DNA of 21,737 nucleotides from Chthoniobacter flavus (lineage in GTDB: Bacteria > Verrucomicrobiota > Verrucomicrobiia > Chthoniobacterales > Terrimicrobiaceae): positions 1-21,737 of the forward strand of contig CAMBAQ010000010.1 of NCBI GenBank assembly GCA_945863785.1. Direction: 5' to 3'. Shown in pieces: positions 8,135-14,461 of this stretch (positions within the stretch are counted from its first letter, which is position 1; each line of letters opens with the position of its first letter). Under the pieces are notes generated by a model that was given only the letters and a program-made list of their open reading frames with translations, made no database searches and was not told where the DNA came from. The position numbers were made by a program, and so were the translations under genes.

Positions 8135-9502
8135 CTATACAAACTTTCCTGGATTCAATAACCGGCTTGGATCGATGGCTTCCTTCAAAACGCGGTGGAG
8201 ATTCCGAGTGGATGGAGGAACCGCTTGGTTCCACCATGGTTTCTTGGCGATACCAATACCATGCTCACCCGTAATGGCTCCATTCCAGTCGAGCACCTGC
8301 GAAAAAAGCGCGTCCAATGCGGCTCGGGATTTTTTTTGAACTGCTAAGTTCTCCGCGTCACCGACCATGATGTTGACATGGATATTTCCATCGCCCGCGT
8401 GTCCAAAGCAGGCGATCGGAAAACCGGATTTCTTTTGGAGCCGAGCGGCGAATTTCATCAGATCCACCAAACGCCCACGGGGCACCACGATGTCTTCATT
8501 GAGCTTTTTCAGTCCGGTCGCTTTCAATGACTGGGAATACACGCGGCGCAATCCCCATATTGCATCACAAGCCTTCTCTGTGGTGGCTTTTTGTACCCCG
8601 AGAGCGCCAGCCTTCTGGAGAATTTTTTCCAATGCGGAGGCCTCACTGCGCACACTCGCCTTCTGTCCATCCACCTCCATGATGATCTGGGCATCGCCAG
8701 GCGGGAACTTGGCCTTGGGGTTGTAGGCCCTTGCGGCATTGAGAGTGAAGGCATCCGCAATCTCCAAGGCGGCGGGAAGAAAACCGGCGGCAAAAACCGC
8801 TTGGATCGCTTCGGCAGCGACTTCGATCGAAGAAAAGCCGGCCGATAGCGAGGCCCTTGCCGGAGGAAGCGGAAGCAAGCGCAAGTTGGCCTCCGTCACG
8901 ATGCCCAGCAGTCCCTCGGATCCGGTGAACAGACCCACTAGATCAAAGCCGGTTTTATTTTTATGAGTCCGCCCCCCGCAGGGCACAATGCTGCCATCGG
9001 GCAGAACAACCGTGAGACCGAGAATATAGTGGCGGGTCACGCCATACTTTAAGCAACGCGGACCTCCCGCATTGGTCGCGATATTCCCCCCGATGCTGCA
9101 ATCCTTCAGGCTCGCTGGGTCCGGGGGATAAAAAAGATTTTGGGCACGAACGGCCTCTTGCAGTTGACCGGTGATGACGCCCGGCTGAACGACGGCAACA
9201 AAGTCGCGGCCATTGATCTCGAGAATCCGGTTCATGCGATCCATACAAATCACAATCCCGCCTTCCAACGGCGTGCAGCCGCCGACATATCCGTAGCCAG
9301 CGCCACGGGGGGTAACGGAAATCCCCGCTCTCGCAGCCTCCCTCATCACAAAGGCCGTTTCCTCCGTGCTGGATGGAAAAACAACCGCATCAGGAACTCC
9401 CCTCGCAAACCACTTGTCCGAACTGTACTCGGCTCCTGGATCAGTAATGACAGTAGCTGCCCCCAGCTTGGCACGGATTTTTTTTATGGTTTTCAGACTC
9501 AT
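8135..9502 (-). CDS. FAD-linked oxidase, GlcD/D-lactate dehydrogenase type
   Basis: Flavoenzyme of the VAO/PCMH superfamily that oxidises 2-hydroxy acids such as glycolate or D-lactate. The 455-residue protein has an N-terminal FAD-binding PCMH domain with VVFPSSTEE (about residue 40), the pyrophosphate-binding run PRGAGYGYVGG, and IGGNIATNAGG near residue 140. The C-terminal FAD-oxidase domain carries the metal-site run CFGHAGDGNIHVN and the family signature TGEHGIG near the end. Length matches GlcD (about 450-500). The ATG at 9502 overlaps the stop of the upstream HAD gene (ATGA), so the two are coupled; a longer frame reaching 9631 is read from inside the HAD gene and is not used. No GlcE or GlcF partner is in the window. 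The substrate cannot be fixed from the sequence, so no gene symbol is given. Confidence 0.9.
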   Translation of the reverse strand: MSLKTIKKIRAKLGAATVITDPGAEYSSDKWFARGVPDAVVFPSSTEETAFVMREAARAGISVTPRGAGYGYVGGCTPLEGGIVICMDRMNRILEINGRDFVAVVQPGVITGQLQEAVRAQNLFYPPDPASLKDCSIGGNIATNAGGPRCLKYGVTRHYILGLTVVLPDGSIVPCGGRTHKNKTGFDLVGLFTGSEGLLGIVTEANLRLLPLPPARASLSAGFSSIEVAAEAIQAVFAAGFLPAALEIADAFTLNAARAYNPKAKFPPGDAQIIMEVDGQKASVRSEASALEKILQKAGALGVQKATTEKACDAIWGLRRVYSQSLKATGLKKLNEDIVVPRGRLVDLMKFAARLQKKSGFPIACFGHAGDGNIHVNIMVGDAENLAVQKKSRAALDALFSQVLDWNGAITGEHGIGIAKKPWWNQAVPPSTRNLHRVLKEAIDPSRLLNPGKFV

Positions 9503-10281
9503 GAAACGCGGTCCGTATGGAAAAAATGCCAGGATTCCGCGATCCCATTCGCCGCAGGCTTCGAGGCGACATGCCCTCCGGCGGCGAGCACCGTCTCGCA
9601 CACCTCGGGAATCGCGTTTGAGGGACAACACGGATAAGCTGCAAAGCGACCGTCCAGCATCGGGAGATCGTTGAAATGGTCGCCGGCGGCAAGCACTTCG
9701 TCATGTCTAATTCCCAGCACTCGACAAAGCTCCCCAAGAGCAGAGCCTTTGTGGTAATCGCGATGCGCAAACCGAAGGTAGATCGTATTGCGCTGATAGG
9801 AAAAGTCTGGCGCCATCGCGCTTTCTTTCTCCAATAAATCGACAAACTCCGTCATTTCCGCCTCGGTGGAAGTGATGACTCCGCAGATCTGGCCATTTTC
9901 CTCCGCGAGACTGATGCCGGGTTTCAAATCGACATGGGAGCGAAGCCAATCGAAAATTGCTTTCGAATTTTCAAACAACTCGTCGTGCCTCTTATAGCAA
10001 GTCTGGTTCCAACCCGTCTCCGGCACCCAACGTCCATCAGCGGCTCGGTGGAATATCTCACGTTCATTGGTCAGAAGGAAATCCGGTTGCACAGGGGCCT
10101 GAAATTTTTCCACACCCTCGATTGCATGGACCAACCCCCGACCGGTATTCACCGCCCACACGCCTCCGTGTTTTTTATGCTGCCGGAGTACCTCGGCGAA
10201 GTCCGCCGTGCAGCGACCATCCGAAAAGTGCTCGATCAGGGTGCCGTCAAAATCTGTGCTCAATAACCTTAGGTGGGACAT
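9499..10281 (-). CDS. HAD-superfamily (type IIB, Cof-like) phosphatase
   Basis: A 260-residue cytoplasmic phosphohydrolase. Motif I is DFDGT (nucleophile D10, general acid D12), motif II is the Thr of AVNTGR (T46), motif III is the Lys of YHKGSAL (K178), and motif IV is GDHFNDLPML (D201, D205). The cap between motifs II and III is of the C2B type seen in Cof, sucrose-phosphate and trehalose-phosphate phosphatases and in archaeal phosphoglycolate phosphatase. Substrate is not determined. Its stop codon overlaps the start of the GlcD-type oxidase by 4 bp, which suggests that both act on the same small pathway. Its start faces the small plus-strand gene at 10363 across about 80 bp. Confidence 0.87.
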   Translation of the reverse strand: MSHLRLLSTDFDGTLIEHFSDGRCTADFAEVLRQHKKHGGVWAVNTGRGLVHAIEGVEKFQAPVQPDFLLTNEREIFHRAADGRWVPETGWNQTCYKRHDELFENSKAIFDWLRSHVDLKPGISLAEENGQICGVITSTEAEMTEFVDLLEKESAMAPDFSYQRNTIYLRFAHRDYHKGSALGELCRVLGIRHDEVLAAGDHFNDLPMLDGRFAAYPCCPSNAIPEVCETVLAAGGHVASKPAANGIAESWHFFHTDRVS

Positions 10282-10362
10282 TCAAATGAAACACTAAACA
10301 TTCCCTCCACGACTTCCGCAATTTTTCTGTGGCAGATTCCGTTTGTTTGTTAACCTTCAAAC

Positions 10363-10608
10363 ATGAAATCCGCATACGAACTCGCCATGGGTCGCTTGGA
10401 AAAACAGTCACCTGCCAGCGCGCTCACCGATGAGCAAAAGCAACGCATGGCCGAAGTCGATATTCGGATCGCCGCCTCGATCGCGGAGAAAAAGATCTTT
10501 CTCGAGGAGCAAGAGATCCGGCACCAACTCGTCTCGGAAATCGCCCGCCTCGAAGAGAAACGGGAATTGGAAAAAGAAAAAATCCGATCCGAAAAACCGA
10601 ATGTTTAA
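10363..10608 (+). CDS. Small coiled-coil protein, function unknown
   Basis: An 81-residue hydrophilic protein without signal peptide or membrane segment. From about residue 23 to 78 it is almost wholly charged and helical in character (EQKQRMAEVDIRIAASIAEK..., EEQEIRHQLVSEIARLEEKR), consistent with one long coiled-coil helix. The opening MKSAYELAMGRLEKQSP followed by a LTDEQK box resembles a small conserved protein I associate with Verrucomicrobiota; this is recall, not a search result. It is preceded by an 81-bp divergent intergenic region and followed by a 123-bp gap with its own promoter candidate, so it looks monocistronic. The frame contains no alternative longer reading, and codon use is like that of the neighbours. 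Confidence 0.75.
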   Translation: MKSAYELAMGRLEKQSPASALTDEQKQRMAEVDIRIAASIAEKKIFLEEQEIRHQLVSEIARLEEKRELEKEKIRSEKPNV

Positions 10609-10652
10609 ATGCGTATAGTGGGGCGAATGCCCTAGCCTACAAATGAAAATAT

Positions 10653-10681
10653 TTGTTTGACCTTAGCCTCCTAACTATAAA
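10653..10681 (+). promoter_or_regulatory. Candidate sigma-70-type promoter for the barrel protein gene
   Basis: TTGTTT at 10653-10658 and TATAAA at 10676-10681 are separated by 17 bases, within a locally A+T-rich stretch. A start site near 10688 would leave a 5' leader of about 45 bases before the ATG at 10732. That leader carries no clear Shine-Dalgarno sequence. An overlapping TTGACC (10657-10662) has only a 13-base spacer and is less likely. Confidence 0.4.
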
Positions 10682-10731
10682 GATTGCAGCTCGACGGTTC
10701 TCTTACCCGGATCGTCTAAACTACACATACT

Positions 10732-11262
10732 ATGAAAAAACTAACAGTAGCATTACTCGCAGTCGCCGTAACGGTGACAGGTGCCTTCGCTGGCACTTCA
10801 GCCAAAACGTTCAAAGAAACAGTTGCCCCCGTCTCCGAATGCAAATTCCGGGATCAGGAGCTTCAAGTTGACGCATTCGGTCTTGGAACCTTCTTCGATG
10901 AAGGTCAACCAGGTTGGGGTGGTGGACTTGGTGTTAACTACTTCTTCACGAAATTCATCGGTATCGGTGTCGAGCAAGACATCTTCGGTCGTGACAAGAA
11001 CACCACCGAGTGGGCTACCGCAGGTAACATTTTCCTCCGTCTCCCAATCTGCTCGCTCAACCTCGCTCCTTACGCCCTCGTTGGCGGTGGTGCAGCCTAC
11101 GGTGGCAATCGCGCCGGTCACGGCTTCGGTCACGTTGGCGGTGGTTTGGAATATCGTGTAACGAACAACATCGGTCTCTTCTCCGATGCTCGCTACGTTT
11201 ATTCTTCCGTTGATCCACAGAACGCAGTTGCCGTTCGCGCTGGTTTTCGCTTCGCTTTCTAA
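10732..11262 (+). CDS. Small outer-membrane beta-barrel protein
   Basis: A 176-residue secreted protein. Residues 1-20 form a signal peptide (MKKLTVALLAVAVTVTGAFA). The rest alternates hydrophobic and polar residues with aromatic girdles (GGGLGVNYFFTKFIGIGVEQD; GGGLEYRVTNNIGLFSDARYVYS) and ends in the Phe-terminated strand VRAGFRFAF, the recognition signature for the outer-membrane assembly machinery. The size suggests an eight-stranded barrel of the OmpA/OmpW-like porin-fold group. It favours GGT, CGT, GTT and AAC-type codons more than its neighbours, which suits high expression. It has a promoter candidate upstream and a strong intrinsic terminator downstream, so it is a single-gene unit. 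Specific function is not recognisable. Confidence 0.85.
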   Translation: MKKLTVALLAVAVTVTGAFAGTSAKTFKETVAPVSECKFRDQELQVDAFGLGTFFDEGQPGWGGGLGVNYFFTKFIGIGVEQDIFGRDKNTTEWATAGNIFLRLPICSLNLAPYALVGGGAAYGGNRAGHGFGHVGGGLEYRVTNNIGLFSDARYVYSSVDPQNAVAVRAGFRFAF

Positions 11263-11287
11263 TTTAAATTAGAGAAACAAACTTAAC

Positions 11288-11322
11288 AAGAAGCCGATCC
11301 GAAAGGGTCGGCTTCTTTTTTT
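11288..11322 (+). terminator. Intrinsic terminator after the barrel protein gene
   Basis: A 13-bp stem (11288-11300 with 11305-11317, one G-T pair) closes a GAAA tetraloop and is followed at once by a run of T. It lies 26 bases after the stop codon and 26 bases before the end of the convergent cytochrome gene. Confidence 0.93.
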
Positions 11323-11347
11323 GTTTCAGAATAACGATATCAACCGC

Positions 11348-11797
11348 TCACTTAGGCAAAGGATCAGAGAAGGGTTGTCTTCCGACCAGCGATTGGCGGA
11401 TATTTTTGACAGCCTCGGGCGATATCGCCGCCCTCTGAGGTTGCCAGCGCGAGTAGAGTTCATTCACGACATCAGCGATTTGGGAATCATTGAGATCATA
11501 TCGCCAAGCCGGCATGACCCCATTGTAGGTGACCCCATTGCGTGCGATCGGACCTTTTTTCCCAAGCAAGATGAGGCGGATCAAATCATCCGAAGAACCC
11601 GCAAGAATCGGCGATCCCACCATCGGGGGGCAATGCCCCGGAATGCCACTTCCATCGGCCTGATGGCAGGACACGCATCGAGTGGCATAAATTTCCCGCC
11701 CGTTGAGAGGGGTGGTATCAACCTCCGCTTGCGGCGCCGGCCCACAGGCGGCCAGCAAAAATGCCGATAAAGGCAAAATCCCGACGGAAAATCTCAT
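11348..11797 (-). CDS. Lipoprotein c-type cytochrome (monohaem)
   Basis: A 149-residue membrane-anchored electron carrier. The N-terminal helix ends in a lipobox, LAAC, so C18 should be lipid-modified. The haem motif CVSCH is at residues 41-45, and the axial Met is likely M95 in NGVMPAW, as in cytochrome c domains of oxidase and copper-enzyme donors. A further Cys (C56) follows in GIPGHCPPM. Its ATG overlaps the stop of the SCO gene by 4 bp, so it is coupled to a protein that builds the Cu-A centre of cytochrome c oxidase. That suggests a role as electron donor to, or assembly partner of, an oxidase encoded elsewhere. Confidence 0.9.
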   Translation of the reverse strand: MRFSVGILPLSAFLLAACGPAPQAEVDTTPLNGREIYATRCVSCHQADGSGIPGHCPPMVGSPILAGSSDDLIRLILLGKKGPIARNGVTYNGVMPAWRYDLNDSQIADVVNELYSRWQPQRAAISPEAVKNIRQSLVGRQPFSDPLPK

Positions 11798-12465
11798 GGC
11801 CGGGTTCCGTTCGGACTTGAAGCGGGCCTCGGAAGACCAAAAACCTGCAGGATGTCACCAGCCATTTCCGCCCCTTTGGAAAGTTGATCGATACTATAAA
11901 CCAGCCGGAGATTCCCATCCGGATCGATGAGCGTGGTATTCGTCGAGTGGTCGATGAGATAATCCGCATCGTCCTTCGTGGCGGATTCCGCCTTCCGATA
12001 AAAAGCGCCATAGGCACGCGCGACGTTTCCAATGGTTTCCTTGTCCCCGGTCAATCCAGTGAATTTCTCATCGAAAAGAGGGATGTATTTTTTGAGAACC
12101 GCAATGTCGTCCCTCTCATCAACACTCACGAAAACGACTCTCACCCGCTGGCGAATGGAATCCGGGAGCTGCCGACATGTGGCCGCCAAGTGCGCTAGCG
12201 AGGTCGGGCAAATATTCGGGCAATTTGTGAATCCAAAATTCAGCAAAATCACATTGCCCCGCTGGTCGGCCAAGCGAAAGCGATTCCCATCCTGATCAGT
12301 GAGTTCAAAAGGATACGCCGCTCGCGCGGGAGCGATATTATTGCCAAACCAAACACCGGAATCCGTCGGTCGAAAGTTCGCAATGTAAACTATTGTAGCG
12401 CCGATAATGACCCCGAGGGCCAGCACTTTGAAGAGAGCAGAAAAACAGAACGCTGACTTACTCAT
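11794..12465 (-). CDS. SCO1/SenC-family copper chaperone
   Basis: A 223-residue membrane-anchored thioredoxin-fold protein that delivers copper to, or reduces, the Cu-A site of cytochrome c oxidase. Residues 10-30 are a single transmembrane helix; the rest is periplasmic. The copper ligands are present: the CxxxC motif CPNIC (C82, C86 in NFGFTNCPNICPTSL) and the distal His (H173 in LIDHSTNTTLID). Length fits the family. It lies 18 bp after rpe and overlaps the cytochrome gene by 4 bp (ATGA). No oxidase subunit genes are in the window. Confidence 0.95.
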   Translation of the reverse strand: MSKSAFCFSALFKVLALGVIIGATIVYIANFRPTDSGVWFGNNIAPARAAYPFELTDQDGNRFRLADQRGNVILLNFGFTNCPNICPTSLAHLAATCRQLPDSIRQRVRVVFVSVDERDDIAVLKKYIPLFDEKFTGLTGDKETIGNVARAYGAFYRKAESATKDDADYLIDHSTNTTLIDPDGNLRLVYSIDQLSKGAEMAGDILQVFGLPRPASSPNGTRP

Positions 12466-12483
12466 GGACGTGTCGGTGGAAAA

Positions 12484-13140
12484 TCAAACTTCACGCAATC
12501 GCTTGATTTCAACGGCAGCATCAGGGGCTCGGAATACGGACGTGCCCGCAACAAGAATGTTGGCACCCGCTTGGACGGAATCCAACGCCGTGATGGCATT
12601 GATACCCCCATCCACCTCGATGTGGAATTCGATTCTGTTTTGGGAGCGCCAAAATGCGGCTTGGGCGATTTTCGGCAGCATGTCGGCGAGGAAAGCTTGG
12701 CCGCCTCTCCCGGGATTCACGGTCATGATGAGCAAAATATCAAAGGCCCCGAGGAAGGGTTCGATTTTTTCTATGGGCGTTTGAGGACTGATGGCGAGTC
12801 CGGCAAGGAGCCCGGCCTCGCGCACGGTGGCCAGAGTTTTTGAGACATCGTGGGGGGCTTCCAGATGAACAGAGATCGAGGAGGCGAAAGGCATGAAGCG
12901 CTCCAAATAACGATCGGGACGATCGATCATGAGATGAACATCCAACGGCAGCGAGGTGTAACGGGATACCGCTTCGACGATGGCGGGCCCAAAGGAGATG
13001 TTGTCCACAAAGTGACCATCCATCACATCGCAATGAATCCAATCCGCGCCAGCGGAAGTCACACGCTCCACTTCGTCGCTCAACCGGCTGAAGTCGCTGG
13101 CAAGAATCGAGGGTGCAACGATGATTTTACGCGAAAGCAT
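12484..13140 (-). CDS. rpe: Ribulose-phosphate 3-epimerase
   Basis: Interconverts ribulose 5-phosphate and xylulose 5-phosphate in the pentose phosphate pathway. The 218-residue TIM barrel carries the family blocks APSILASDFSRL (9-20), HCDVMDGHFV (36-44), DVHLMI (66-71), VNPGRGGQAF (140-149) and EVDGGI (174-179). The metal and catalytic residues H36, D38, H68 and D176 are all present. The usual NPGFGGQ loop reads NPGRGGQ here, a Phe-to-Arg change next to the phosphate-side loop that I would not expect to abolish activity. The ATG at 13140 (MLSRKIIVAPSIL) matches the family N-terminus; an upstream ATG at 13176 would overlap tadA. It heads a minus-strand group with the SCO and cytochrome genes. 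Confidence 0.96.
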   Translation of the reverse strand: MLSRKIIVAPSILASDFSRLSDEVERVTSAGADWIHCDVMDGHFVDNISFGPAIVEAVSRYTSLPLDVHLMIDRPDRYLERFMPFASSISVHLEAPHDVSKTLATVREAGLLAGLAISPQTPIEKIEPFLGAFDILLIMTVNPGRGGQAFLADMLPKIAQAAFWRSQNRIEFHIEVDGGINAITALDSVQAGANILVAGTSVFRAPDAAVEIKRLREV

Positions 13141-13156
13141 ATGTGTGGCATACCTT

Positions 13157-13648
13157 ATGAACGTGGAAATTGCCAACGATGAATATTACATGAAGGAAGC
13201 CTTGCGGCAGGCACGCAGGGCTTTTGCCGCTGATGAGGTGCCTGTGGGGGCCGTGATCGTGAGAGAGGGTCAGATCATTGCTCGCGCTTGGAACCAAGTG
13301 GAAATGCTCAAGGACGCCACCGCGCACGCGGAAATGCTCGCCATCACGCAAGCCGAGGCCGCCATGGAAGATTGGCGTCTCACGGACTGCGACCTCTACG
13401 TGACGAAAGAACCCTGCCCGATGTGCGCAGGCGCGATCGTACACGCGCGACTGCGGCGGGTTATTTTTGGATGCCCGGATGCCAAAGGCGGCGGAGCCGG
13501 TGGCCTCTTAAATATTCTGCAAATGCCACAACTCAACCACCGAAGCGAGATCACCCCAGGCGTCATGGCCGAGGAATGCCTCCATTTGCTACGGGAATTT
13601 TTCCGAGCAAGACGCCAATCGACGCTTCCACCGACATCCGAGGATTAA
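13157..13648 (+). CDS. tadA: tRNA-specific adenosine deaminase TadA
   Basis: Converts the wobble adenosine of tRNA-Arg(ACG) to inosine. The 163-residue protein has the cytidine/deoxycytidylate deaminase zinc site: HAE (H57, with E59 as proton shuttle) and PCPMC (C87, C90). The N-terminus NDEYYMKEALRQARRAF lines up with the HEYWMRHALTLAKRAW of E. coli TadA, which supports the ATG at 13157; a frame extending to 13121 would run through rpe's first codons. The start is only 16 bp from the divergent rpe start. It is followed after 45 bp by a secreted-protein gene. Confidence 0.96.
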   Translation: MNVEIANDEYYMKEALRQARRAFAADEVPVGAVIVREGQIIARAWNQVEMLKDATAHAEMLAITQAEAAMEDWRLTDCDLYVTKEPCPMCAGAIVHARLRRVIFGCPDAKGGGAGGLLNILQMPQLNHRSEITPGVMAEECLHLLREFFRARRQSTLPPTSED

Positions 13649-13693
13649 AATTCGCCCCTCCTTTTTTTGCGTCATGATACCTCCTTCTTTTAT

Positions 13694-14461
13694 ATGAAAT
13701 GGATTCTCTTTTTAGCAACCGCCCTGTTGCCCCTTTTTCCCAGCCAGGCTGCAGACGTGAAGCTTTCAGACAAGCAAGCGATGGAGATCGGCAAACGCAT
13801 TTGGACCAATGAATGCGCCGGCACCATATCGGGCCTCACTTCATGGAACAAAAGCGAGGCGTTTCCCTCACTCGGAATCGCCCACTTTATATGGTATCCA
13901 GATGGAAAGAGGGGGCCATTTGAAGAGAGTTGGCCCGGATTGGCCAAATATCTAGATTCAAATGGAGCAACCGTGGACGCTTGGATGCTCGGTGCCTGCC
14001 CTTGGAAAACTCGAGCGAGCTTTGTGGCCGACCTACAAGGTCCTCGGCTCACCCAATTGCGAAGCCTTCTCTCGAAAACCATCGCCCTTCAAACTCGCTT
14101 CGCGGCCATGCGACTCGAATCGTCTCTTCCCAAAATGCTTCAGGCCGCTGGGCCCAGCAAATCCGCATTGGTACGATCCAACTTTGAACGCGTCGCCGCA
14201 CAGCCTCTCGGTTTTTACGCGTTGATGGATTATGTGAACTTCAAAGGCGAGGGAGTCAATCCCACGGAGCGCTACAACGGCGCAGGCTGGGGGCTTTTAC
14301 AAGTCCTGGAAAATATGAATCCTTCTGAGCCAGCGTTACCTGCCTTTACACATGCGGCCAATGCGGTTCTCACACGCCGCGTGAGAAACGCTCCCCCCGC
14401 CCGCAATGAAGCACAGTGGCTACCAGGCTGGCGCAACCGACTCCAAACTTACCTCAAATGA
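13694..14461 (+). CDS. Secreted protein of unknown function, lysozyme-like N-terminal pattern
   Basis: A 255-residue exported protein (signal peptide MKWILFLATALLPLFPSQA, cleavage near residue 20). I cannot assign a named family. The segment from residue 31 to 68 (IGKRIWTNECAG... LTSWN ... PSLGIAHFIWYP) has the spacing Glu40, then L-T-S-W, then S-L-G-I-A-H64, which resembles the catalytic-Glu to G-x-G-H pattern of phage-type lysozymes. A second conserved-looking block, TERYNGAGWGLLQVLENM, lies near the C-terminus. One could propose a peptidoglycan-active enzyme, but this is inference. The ATG at 13694 is chosen because an upstream ATG (13667) would place charged residues before the signal helix. 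It overlaps polX by 4 bp (ATGA). Confidence 0.75.
   Translation: MKWILFLATALLPLFPSQAADVKLSDKQAMEIGKRIWTNECAGTISGLTSWNKSEAFPSLGIAHFIWYPDGKRGPFEESWPGLAKYLDSNGATVDAWMLGACPWKTRASFVADLQGPRLTQLRSLLSKTIALQTRFAAMRLESSLPKMLQAAGPSKSALVRSNFERVAAQPLGFYALMDYVNFKGEGVNPTERYNGAGWGLLQVLENMNPSEPALPAFTHAANAVLTRRVRNAPPARNEAQWLPGWRNRLQTYLK

Noticed and set aside
13486..13648. Possible truncation of TadA C-terminus
   Set aside because: Length of 163 residues and the C-terminal helix are normal for the family.
13636..13676. Possible terminator after tadA
   Set aside because: There is a T-run, but the only pairing before it is a 4-bp gagg/cctc stem; too weak to call.
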